Below are positions 1 to 8,188 of a DNA stretch of 36,982 nucleotides, one piece after another; within the stretch, counting starts at the first letter, position 1; the number at the start of each line of letters is the position of its first letter. The DNA comes from a candidate division CSSED10-310 bacterium. GTDB lineage: Bacteria; CSSED10-310. The translations under genes were made by a program, and so were the position numbers. The stretch spans positions 1 to 36,982 of the forward strand of contig JAFGMN010000141.1 in the NCBI GenBank assembly GCA_016927515.1, given 5' to 3'. A model generated the notes under the pieces. The model was not told the DNA's origin, did not search any database, and saw nothing but the letters and a program-made list of their open reading frames with translations.

Positions 1-59
1 AATTTCATCCTTCCGGCATCATGGATGCGAGAGGCATCCATTCATGGAGGAGACGATCG

Positions 60-3000
60 ATGAGGAAGCTGATAATATTCATGTTGCTTTCGGGATTCGC
101 ATGGGGAATCGTTCCGTCGGCGGAGGCGGACACGCAATGGACGGACATGGTCAGTCCGATCAATCATTCGGAATGGCCCGATATCGCCATTGCGGATTTC
201 AACACCGATGGTATTCCGGATATTGTTGCGGCGAATCCTGATGCCAGTGAAATGTTTTCGAATTATTCTGGTTTGCCCGTCTGGATTGGACGGATCTATA
301 ACGGTCCTGCCGGTGGTTACTATTGGGGTTTGGCCGGCGGGAGCAATGTGGATGGAACGGTAGCGAGCCTGCCGATTCCGGATCCCAACAATATCGGTCA
401 GGCACATGTTGCATGCGTGTTTACGGGAAATACGTGCAATATGATGGCCGAATGGACGTTTGAACTGGGGGGAGGCGCTGGAATCCTCGATGTGATCACC
501 ATCCAAGGCGAATCGACTTTTTCGGCGGAGATTCCACCGGGAGTTTATTGGCCGGTACGGTTTCACGCGATGAATGACAGATGGCAATTCACCCAGATCG
601 AGGGATCGGACACTTTTTCGGTCTCCAGTATTTTGCACAATACACAGGAGAACCAGATGGTTTTGGGTCAAGTTTATGTTTCGGATAACGCTGAGATCAC
701 CGTGTTGTGCCAGCGTGAAACAGCGCTTCACCCCGATGAGATTTTCGAAATCGTGACAGGAACCGTGCTGGGTGGAGTTCGCGGAATGTACCGTGACACA
801 TATCCCGACTATCGTTATTTAGAGAATCGCGATTTCGAAACGGAAATCCCGCCGGCAGAATGGTTCGTGGACCGGACGAATCTGATGGGGTTCCGGTATG
901 ATCTGCCTCAGAATTTCGGTGAGATTTTTCCCGGCGACAAGTATTATTTCCATACTCCCCTCGGACCATTCACCAACAACGGATACATTGCCGTTGAAGC
1001 GGCGGATATCAATCAGGATGGACAAGTGGATATCATCGGTGCGGGACCGGACGGGATTGATATATTTTACCAGGCGGGTCCATCAATCAGTTCAGTCGGT
1101 TTCATCGATGAACCCATTCTTCTGGATTTTCCGCCACGCCTTGATGTCCAGTTGGGAACACCCTTGGGTTACATCAATCCGAGTGTTGTGTACGATGAAG
1201 TCTGGTCGGTGACATGGCAGAATGATCGGTTCCTTGTAACGGGTGAAATTCTGGGATCCAGCGGTCCCGAATACTATGGCGGTGAATCAACATCGTATTG
1301 TCAGGAAATCTCGTTGATGGGATACTCCGGAACGGACTTCTCCAATGGGGATCGATTTACCTTTTCAACCAAACGGGTCAACTTCGCTGCCAGGACCGGA
1401 CCGGTTACGGCCAACAGCTACTCCAATATGGCCGTTGGCGATGTGGATCGCAACGGATGGATGGATGTTTTGGCCGGAAAAGAGTCCGGGGGATTCGATG
1501 TCTTCACGTTTGACGGGATCAATTGGACCTTCTCGTCCACGATTCCTTTTTCCGGCATTATCTCCGATATCGTGCTGAAGGATGTCAATCGCGATGGATG
1601 GCTCGATGTCGTTGCTTCCAGTAATACCGGTATTCACTTCTGGGAAGGCCTGCCAGCAGGTGGTTGGAGTTCGGACAAGGGACCTGCTTTCGGTCGGGCT
1701 TTTCTGGGAGTGACAACCGGCGATTTCAATAAAGATGGATACATCGACATCGCCGCCACAGAAGATCTTGCCGCTCAGACCGGCTCAATCGAAGTGTTTT
1801 ACCTGACTGCCGAGGAAACATGGTTTCAGAATGCCCGCGCAACGGTTCCGGTCGCCAACCCAAACAATATCGGTGATGGATTCATGGGGATGGTCCGGGT
1901 ATCAAACACGACCACAGTAGCGGAATCCTGGCGGGTCGTCTGCGAAACCGCACAGCCCGATGGCGGTCTATTCAAAGTGACAGGCAGCCGGAGCGGGCAG
2001 CAAGCCCAGTATGCCCGTGTTGGGGAGCTGTTTTCATCTGACAATAGCGAAGTGGAATTCACGCTGTTCGATGGCGATGTCGATTATCAAGTCGGCGATT
2101 TCTTTACTTTCCAGACCGGTCGAGGCCCCCTGGAACTGCGGCAATTCGGGAAATTGGATTCCAGTGACCTGGATAACGATGGAAATTTGGATCTTTTTGC
2201 CGTCTCGCTTGAAAACTACGGAGTCGGTGTGTGGTTTGGAAACAGCAATTACGGCTGGACCGCGGATACGCCGCCTGAATCGAGCAGTTCATGGCAGGAA
2301 ATCAACACCGGTCATGATCTGAATTTTGATGGAAATCCCGATATTGTTGTCGGGAGTTATGCCAACGTGGGCGAATCCGGCAGTGGTATCAAAATCTGGA
2401 CCGGAAAGCATACCAATGAAAACACGTGGACCGGCTGGATTTACCAGCTGATCGGAACCGGTCGCTTCAATAAGATCGATAACGGAGATTTCAATATCGA
2501 TGGTGCACTTGATGTCGTTCTGGCCTGTGACGATGAATCCGCTGAGGGAATCTGGGTTTTCACGGGGAATAACCTTGGTGATTTCACCAAGGTAACCACC
2601 TCAGTAACGACGAAAAAGGGCTATTTTTCAGTCATCACAGGCGACTTCAACATGGATGGCCGGAGTGATATAGTGGCGGGTCATAAAACAAGCGGTTTCG
2701 ATGTTTTCCTGACCCGTGACGATCTCACGTGGAGTCTCAGTACGAGTTCAGTCACGCTGGGAGAAGTGTATGATTTAGCTGCGGCCGACGTTGATCATGA
2801 CGGCGATTTGGACCTGGCGATTGCTCAGAGTTATATCAGTCCGGACCGCCCGGGCGTGGTGGTCTATTTCAATGACGGGAACGGATACTTCAACGAGACC
2901 AACAAACGGATTCTGCCGAGCGCCTTATATAATCACTGGAGTGTCGAGTTGATCGACCTGGATGTAAATGGAGCGCTTGATGTCGTCACAACCAACACGG

Positions 3001-5051
3001 GCGGTAATCCGGGCGTGCAGGTCTACTACGGATTTTTCGATGACGAGGAATGGTTGTTGTCATCACCGGTGAACTTTGTTGATCCATCCGGCTTGGACCA
3101 CAATTACGGATTGATCGGCATGGATTTCAACCTCGATAACCGGCCGGACTTTATTGTCGGTGAAGATGGTCATGCATGCACCACGTATATTGGATTCTCC
3201 GGTCTCTCACTGGAATGCAATTTTGGGTTTACCGGTTTGGGCTTCGGAAAAATCCGGGATTTGGATACCGATGACCTGAACAACGATGGCTATCCCGATG
3301 TCGTGATTGCGACGGAACAAAATGGTGTCCTGGCATATAAAACAATTCCCGGTTATCCGGGGTTACCATCTTTTGGTTTCGCCCCGATCACGCATCCCGC
3401 AAACAATGGGGATTATGTGGGTATTACCGTCGCCGATTTTACGAGCGACGGATTACCTGATGTTATCGCTGCGAGAAATCAGGATTCCGGCGTATCCGGC
3501 ATCGATATGTGGATCAGTTATCGCGACTTTACCATGGCCAAGGTGAATTCGACCTATCCGTCTGACGGTGGAGAATTTAATGTCGGTGCGGATTCATCCA
3601 TTTATGTGAATTTTTCAGAGCCAATGGATCCTGCAACGATGACCTACGATAACATACAGCTGACACGAGAAGGCGAACCGGTCGGGTATTCGTTCATTAT
3701 GGTCAATAATAACGACCGGTTACAGATAACTCCCGCCAAGATGATCCGTGATCAGGAGTATGCGGTTCGCATCGTGGGAGGACCGAACGGCGTTCGGGAC
3801 AGCAACGGCAACATGTTCGACGGCAATTTCAACAATCAGGCGGATCCGTCGCCTGTTGACGATTTCGAGTTCACATTCACAACAGTCGATCGCGTGAAAC
3901 CTTCGATCCCAATCGGTTTGATCGTAACCCCTGGTGATGCATCCGCGACAGTCCAGTGGACCGCAAACTCCCATCCAATACTCGATGAGGATCTGGATGG
4001 ATACTATGTCATCTGGGAACTGGCCGATGAATCGGAAGATATTAAATACTCCTTCTATTCAAAAGAAGAACTGGGATCTCCTCCACGTATAACAATCCGG
4101 GGCTTGTCAAATGAACTCGAGATTCTGTGCTCCGTTGTAGCGAAAGATTTCACCGGGAATGAATCGAGTTTCAGCGAGAAAGTTCCGGTGATTCCTCAGC
4201 CGGTCCGGCCTCAGATCTGGTGGGCCGGGATGTACGATTCCCTGATTCAATCATCGGCCGGTGGAGAAATGTCTATTGTTGCTTACGTCTTCGATTATCA
4301 GGGCGATACCGAATCGGTCGAATTGTATTTCAACGATCTGCCCACCGGGGTATTTCTCCAGGATGGCGGTCATCCCGACTTCCCTCCAGGACTGGGATTA
4401 TATGCCCTGTATGCGCCACTCGGGCCACTCAATACCGGATTTGTCCAGTTCCCCTTCCAACTGGTCGCGCATGACATCTCCGGGAACCACAGTCTGATGT
4501 GGCCGTATTTTCATGTTCAAAAGAATATTCCCGGCGGGGAACAATCATCCTCCAAAGCAATGCCCGAAATCGGGTCGTGGGAGAGCTATTTTGCACATCG
4601 AAACCAGGAGTTTATCGCTCGAACGACCATCCCATTCGATCGAGCCCAGCCATCGATTTCGCCCAATCGGCCGCAGATTCTCTGCGCCGGTTATAGCGCT
4701 CATCCCGAAGCCGATTACGAGTGGGGCGCACGGCACTGGTTGACCGCCATCATACTCGATCCGAATAATCCCTCCGGCGGACACGACATGGCCTATGTCG
4801 ATTTATTCATCAATGGCACTCCCGCCTACCGGCTAGGCGCATCCGGAATCGCCAACGAAGGATTCATCGACGAACTCAATTTAACCCCGGTTCTGTGGGG
4901 TATCGACTTGAGCTGGTATGGCTCTGAAAACGATCCGGACGGCCCGGAGGGCGAGAATCACTGGCCGGCCGGTCCGCAGTTCCTAGAAATTCAGGCCGTC
5001 GATCGACAAGGCAATGCCAGCGATATCTGGCCGAATTTCACGATCAACTAA
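60..5051 (+). CDS. Giant secreted FG-GAP/VCBS-repeat protein with Big_5/Ig-like, FN3-like and duplicated C-terminal domains
   Basis: ORF 21..5051; likely start ATG at 60 giving signal peptide MRKLIIFMLLSGFAWGIVPSAEA. About 14 repeats of the D.(D/N).DG..D(I/V)(V/I) type (e.g. IADFNTDGIPDIVAA, VGDVDRNGWMDVLAG, TGDFNMDGRSDIVAG). 'VNFSEPMDPATMTYDNIQLT' resembles a Big_5 Ig-like domain; an FN3-like segment follows. Confidence 0.9.
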   Translation: MRKLIIFMLLSGFAWGIVPSAEADTQWTDMVSPINHSEWPDIAIADFNTDGIPDIVAANPDASEMFSNYSGLPVWIGRIYNGPAGGYYWGLAGGSNVDGTVASLPIPDPNNIGQAHVACVFTGNTCNMMAEWTFELGGGAGILDVITIQGESTFSAEIPPGVYWPVRFHAMNDRWQFTQIEGSDTFSVSSILHNTQENQMVLGQVYVSDNAEITVLCQRETALHPDEIFEIVTGTVLGGVRGMYRDTYPDYRYLENRDFETEIPPAEWFVDRTNLMGFRYDLPQNFGEIFPGDKYYFHTPLGPFTNNGYIAVEAADINQDGQVDIIGAGPDGIDIFYQAGPSISSVGFIDEPILLDFPPRLDVQLGTPLGYINPSVVYDEVWSVTWQNDRFLVTGEILGSSGPEYYGGESTSYCQEISLMGYSGTDFSNGDRFTFSTKRVNFAARTGPVTANSYSNMAVGDVDRNGWMDVLAGKESGGFDVFTFDGINWTFSSTIPFSGIISDIVLKDVNRDGWLDVVASSNTGIHFWEGLPAGGWSSDKGPAFGRAFLGVTTGDFNKDGYIDIAATEDLAAQTGSIEVFYLTAEETWFQNARATVPVANPNNIGDGFMGMVRVSNTTTVAESWRVVCETAQPDGGLFKVTGSRSGQQAQYARVGELFSSDNSEVEFTLFDGDVDYQVGDFFTFQTGRGPLELRQFGKLDSSDLDNDGNLDLFAVSLENYGVGVWFGNSNYGWTADTPPESSSSWQEINTGHDLNFDGNPDIVVGSYANVGESGSGIKIWTGKHTNENTWTGWIYQLIGTGRFNKIDNGDFNIDGALDVVLACDDESAEGIWVFTGNNLGDFTKVTTSVTTKKGYFSVITGDFNMDGRSDIVAGHKTSGFDVFLTRDDLTWSLSTSSVTLGEVYDLAAADVDHDGDLDLAIAQSYISPDRPGVVVYFNDGNGYFNETNKRILPSALYNHWSVELIDLDVNGALDVVTTNTGGNPGVQVYYGFFDDEEWLLSSPVNFVDPSGLDHNYGLIGMDFNLDNRPDFIVGEDGHACTTYIGFSGLSLECNFGFTGLGFGKIRDLDTDDLNNDGYPDVVIATEQNGVLAYKTIPGYPGLPSFGFAPITHPANNGDYVGITVADFTSDGLPDVIAARNQDSGVSGIDMWISYRDFTMAKVNSTYPSDGGEFNVGADSSIYVNFSEPMDPATMTYDNIQLTREGEPVGYSFIMVNNNDRLQITPAKMIRDQEYAVRIVGGPNGVRDSNGNMFDGNFNNQADPSPVDDFEFTFTTVDRVKPSIPIGLIVTPGDASATVQWTANSHPILDEDLDGYYVIWELADESEDIKYSFYSKEELGSPPRITIRGLSNELEILCSVVAKDFTGNESSFSEKVPVIPQPVRPQIWWAGMYDSLIQSSAGGEMSIVAYVFDYQGDTESVELYFNDLPTGVFLQDGGHPDFPPGLGLYALYAPLGPLNTGFVQFPFQLVAHDISGNHSLMWPYFHVQKNIPGGEQSSSKAMPEIGSWESYFAHRNQEFIARTTIPFDRAQPSISPNRPQILCAGYSAHPEADYEWGARHWLTAIILDPNNPSGGHDMAYVDLFINGTPAYRLGASGIANEGFIDELNLTPVLWGIDLSWYGSENDPDGPEGENHWPAGPQFLEIQAVDRQGNASDIWPNFTIN

Positions 5052-5081
5052 TCGATATTGATCCATCCGATCAACACGCGC

Positions 5082-5120
5082 AAACGTCCCCTGAAACGGC
5101 TTTCAGGGGACGTTTTTTTT
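5082..5120 (+). terminator. Rho-independent terminator
   Basis: Perfect 15-bp stem AAACGTCCCCTGAAA / TTTCAGGGGACGTTT with CGGC loop and a T8 tract, 31 nt after the stop of the giant protein gene. Confidence 0.93.
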
Positions 5121-5151
5121 GTGTATGATGCTGGCCGGGAGATTCTCGGAC

Positions 5152-5763
5152 GTGCTGACAGAACCATTCCTAAGAACATTCATCGCCGTACCCATGCCGG
5201 ATTCGGTCATCGCTGAACTGGCTGGGTCCTTGGCGGAGTTGCGCCGAGAGGCATTCCATGGTGTCCGCTGGGTTTCACCCAGTGCATTGCATCTCACGGT
5301 TAAGTTTCTTGGCGAAACACCACGCGACAACCTTCCTGTCATCTGTGATCTTTTAAACCGAGTGGGTCGAGCTAATCCGTCATATTCATTACAGATTGAG
5401 GGGTTCGGTGCATTTCCGAACACACGTCGACCCCGGGTTCTATGGACGGGATTCCATCCTCCACCCCCACCGCATTTTTCACTGGTCGAAGCCATCGAAT
5501 CCGCCATGAAATCCATCGGATTTAATCGCGAATCCCGGCCGCACAGCGCGCATATCACGGTGGCGCGGATACCCGGTCATTGGACGGACCCATGGCCCAG
5601 TCGCGACATTTTTGTAAATTTATTTGACAATATACCGCCTTTTATTGTAAATAAAATTGTCTTGATTGAAAGCACGTTATCTTCTCAAGGAGCGAAATAC
5701 TCTCGTTTACATGAAGCCGCTGTTGGAGGCGGTAAAGATTCAGGAGGTATCACAGATGGTTAA
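5152..5763 (+). CDS. thpR: RNA 2',3'-cyclic phosphodiesterase (LigT/ThpR family)
   Basis: ORF 5119..5763 with two HxTx motifs ([18 protein letters not shown]) and '[10 protein letters not shown]' N-terminus. Start uncertain; GTG at 5152 or ATG at 5125/5128 are more plausible than the TTG in the terminator T-tract. Confidence 0.87.
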   Translation: MLTEPFLRTFIAVPMPDSVIAELAGSLAELRREAFHGVRWVSPSALHLTVKFLGETPRDNLPVICDLLNRVGRANPSYSLQIEGFGAFPNTRRPRVLWTGFHPPPPPHFSLVEAIESAMKSIGFNRESRPHSAHITVARIPGHWTDPWPSRDIFVNLFDNIPPFIVNKIVLIESTLSSQGAKYSRLHEAAVGGGKDSGGITDG

Positions 5764-6829
5764 GAAAACGACGGTGAATCCGGGTGAAAACCGTGAGCGA
5801 GCGTTAAGCAGTGCGGTTGCGCAGATTGAAAGGCAATTTGGTAAGGGTGCCATCATGCGGTTGGGTGATACGGGGCCTCGATTCGATATCAGCGTCATTC
5901 CGACTGGGTGCATTACGTTGGATATCGCCACTGGCATTGGCGGGTATCCGAAGGGGCGAATCGTTGAGATTTATGGACCGGAAGCGTCGGGCAAAACGAC
6001 GCTGGCGTTACATCTCATAGCGGAGTCTCAGAAAGTGGGTGGTATCTGTGCGTTTATTGATGCCGAGCATGCGTTGGATGCATCGTATGCGCGACGTTTA
6101 GGGGTTAACACCGACGAGTTGTTGATCTCGCAGCCGGATTCCGGTGAGCAAGCACTGGAAATCGGTGAATTACTTGTTCGGAGCGGATCGGTGGATGTGA
6201 TTGTCATCGATTCCGTAGCAGCGCTTGTTCCGCGAGCCGAATTAGAAGGAGAAATGGGGGATGTCCATGTTGGACTGCAAGCGCGTCTGATGTCGCAAGC
6301 CCTTCGTAAGCTGGCTGCAACAATCTCAAAATCCAACACATGTTTTGTTTTTATCAATCAGATCCGCGAAAAAGTTGGAGTCATGTTTGGTAACCCTGAA
6401 ACCACGACTGGCGGCCGGGCGTTAAAATTTTATTCTTCGATGCGCCTTGAAGTCCGACGGGCTGCACCCATCAAGGAGGGAACGGAGATCGTCGGTAACC
6501 GTACCGTCGTAAAAGTCGTAAAAAACAAGCTCTCAGCGCCGTTTAAAAAAGCTGAATTCGATATTATCTACGGCAGCGGCATTTCCCGCGAAGGCAGTCT
6601 GGTCGATTTGGCCCTGATGCAAGAACTGATCATAAAAAGCGGTGTCTGGTTTTCGTATGGTGAGACCCGCATGGGGCAAGGCCGGGAAAACGCCAAACGA
6701 TTTCTTCAGGAAAATCCGGCAGTAGCCCACGAACTCGAACAAAAAATTAAAGACTCGGGGGTCCTCCCGGTATCGAATGATTCTGAGGGGACCGACGATC
6801 CAGGCATGGAAACTATTCTCGAGGAGTGA
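5756..6829 (+). CDS. recA: Recombinase RecA
   Basis: Start ATG 5756 preceded by AGGAGGT. '[23 protein letters not shown]', '[20 protein letters not shown]', '[30 protein letters not shown]'. Confidence 0.98.
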   Translation: MVKKTTVNPGENRERALSSAVAQIERQFGKGAIMRLGDTGPRFDISVIPTGCITLDIATGIGGYPKGRIVEIYGPEASGKTTLALHLIAESQKVGGICAFIDAEHALDASYARRLGVNTDELLISQPDSGEQALEIGELLVRSGSVDVIVIDSVAALVPRAELEGEMGDVHVGLQARLMSQALRKLAATISKSNTCFVFINQIREKVGVMFGNPETTTGGRALKFYSSMRLEVRRAAPIKEGTEIVGNRTVVKVVKNKLSAPFKKAEFDIIYGSGISREGSLVDLALMQELIIKSGVWFSYGETRMGQGRENAKRFLQENPAVAHELEQKIKDSGVLPVSNDSEGTDDPGMETILEE

Positions 6830-6863
6830 CCCCATACTTCACGCCTTCGGTGAACGAGACAGC

Positions 6864-6893
6864 TTGACGAAACGCCGCGTTCCTTTCTAGACT
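6864..6893 (+). promoter_or_regulatory. Putative sigma70-like promoter upstream of pilT paralog
   Basis: TTGACG (6864-6869) - 18 nt - TAGACT (6888-6893) in the recA-pilT intergenic region. Confidence 0.4.
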
Positions 6894-6904
6894 GGTTTAC
6901 GATT

Positions 6905-6920
6905 GGTAGTTGATACTACC
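6905..6920. repeat. Perfect short inverted repeat GGTAGT-TGAT-ACTACC
   Basis: 6-bp arms with 4-nt spacer between the putative promoter and the AAAGGAGG Shine-Dalgarno; flanked by GATT on both sides. Confidence 0.6.
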
Positions 6921-6946
6921 GATTGCAAAGGAGGATCATCGATTCG

Positions 6947-8143
6947 ATGGAATTGAAGGAATTACTTAGGATATCCACTGAACGCGGCGCTTCTGATATC
7001 CACATCAAGGTCGGCCGGCAACCGGTTCTTCGAATCAATGGGGCATTGGTGCCGATGCTGGAGAAAAAGCGCTTGATGCAGGAAGAAATCACTGCTATTG
7101 CCTTCGAAATCATGAATGATTATCAGAAGGAAAAATTCAAAAGAAACAATGAGATCGATTTGGCCTACAGCGTCCCGGGACTTGGCCGGTTTCGCGTCAA
7201 CGTGTTCCGCCAGCGTGGAACCATCGGCATGGTTTTCAGGTTCATTCCCATGCGGATTAAAACCCTGGATGAGCTTCACCTGCCTAAAATCCTTCAGAAA
7301 ATCGCCTTAGAAGAACGAGGGTTAATTCTCTGTACCGGAACAACAGGAAGCGGTAAGTCAACAACGCTTGCCGCCATGATCGACTACATCAACGAGCATC
7401 GCACATCGCATATCATGACGATCGAAGACCCGATCGAATATCTGCATCGAGACAAGAAAGCGATCATCAATCAACGCGAACTTGGATCCGATACATTCTC
7501 TTTTTCCGATGCTCTCCGATCAGCTCTCCGCCAGGACCCCGATGTCATCCTCGTCGGTGAAATGAGAGACTTTGCAACAATTGAAACCGCGCTGGCTGCA
7601 GCAGAAACCGGGCATGTCGTTTTCAGTACCCTTCACACGATGGATGCCGTTGAAACCATCCAACGGATTATCGCTTTTTATCCACCCTATCAACAGCAGC
7701 AGATTCGATTGCAACTGGCATCAGTCCTGAAAGCTGTTATCTCGCAACGACTCGTTCCGCGGGCCGACGATAAAGGCCGTGTCCCAGCAGTTGAAATCAT
7801 GCGTTCGACCGCCCTGATCCGAGATTGTCTCATCGATCCGCTCAAAACCGTATCAATTCACGATGCTATCGAACAGGGCGTATCCCAATACAGGATGCAG
7901 AGTTTCGACCAGTCGCTCCGCATGCTCGTGAAAAGCGGGCTGATTACGTACCAGGAAGCCCTGCGGCGCTGCTCGAATCCGGATGATTTCGCCCTAAAAT
8001 TCAAAGGAATCACCACTACCTCGGATATGGCTCTGGAAGACATGGAGGGCGTTATTGGAAGCACATTAGACGATGATATCGAAACCAGCGAATTGGGTTC
8101 CGATTCATCTGACTTCGATTTTACTAACCAATTCAGTACCTGA
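6947..8143 (+). CDS. pilT: PilT-family type IV pilus retraction ATPase (paralog 1)
   Basis: MELKELLRISTERGASDIHIKVGRQP; Walker A GTTGSGKSTTLAAMIDYIN; DVILVGEMRD; AETGHVVFSTLHT. Start 6947 after AAAGGAGG. Has an acidic C-terminal tail (LDDDIETSELGSDSSDFDF). Confidence 0.93.
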   Translation: MELKELLRISTERGASDIHIKVGRQPVLRINGALVPMLEKKRLMQEEITAIAFEIMNDYQKEKFKRNNEIDLAYSVPGLGRFRVNVFRQRGTIGMVFRFIPMRIKTLDELHLPKILQKIALEERGLILCTGTTGSGKSTTLAAMIDYINEHRTSHIMTIEDPIEYLHRDKKAIINQRELGSDTFSFSDALRSALRQDPDVILVGEMRDFATIETALAAAETGHVVFSTLHTMDAVETIQRIIAFYPPYQQQQIRLQLASVLKAVISQRLVPRADDKGRVPAVEIMRSTALIRDCLIDPLKTVSIHDAIEQGVSQYRMQSFDQSLRMLVKSGLITYQEALRRCSNPDDFALKFKGITTTSDMALEDMEGVIGSTLDDDIETSELGSDSSDFDFTNQFST

Positions 8144-8188
8144 TCATCACTCCCCTTTACCAACCGCATGGCACGCAAGGACCAGACC

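Noticed and set aside
42-731. 229-aa minus-strand ORF antisense to the giant FG-GAP gene
   Set aside because: Arg/His/Ile-rich shadow translation with no domain; the sense frame has signal peptide and FG-GAP repeats.
5103-5558. 151-aa minus-strand ORF antisense to thpR
   Set aside because: Runs into the terminator hairpin; sense strand encodes ThpR with both HxTx motifs.
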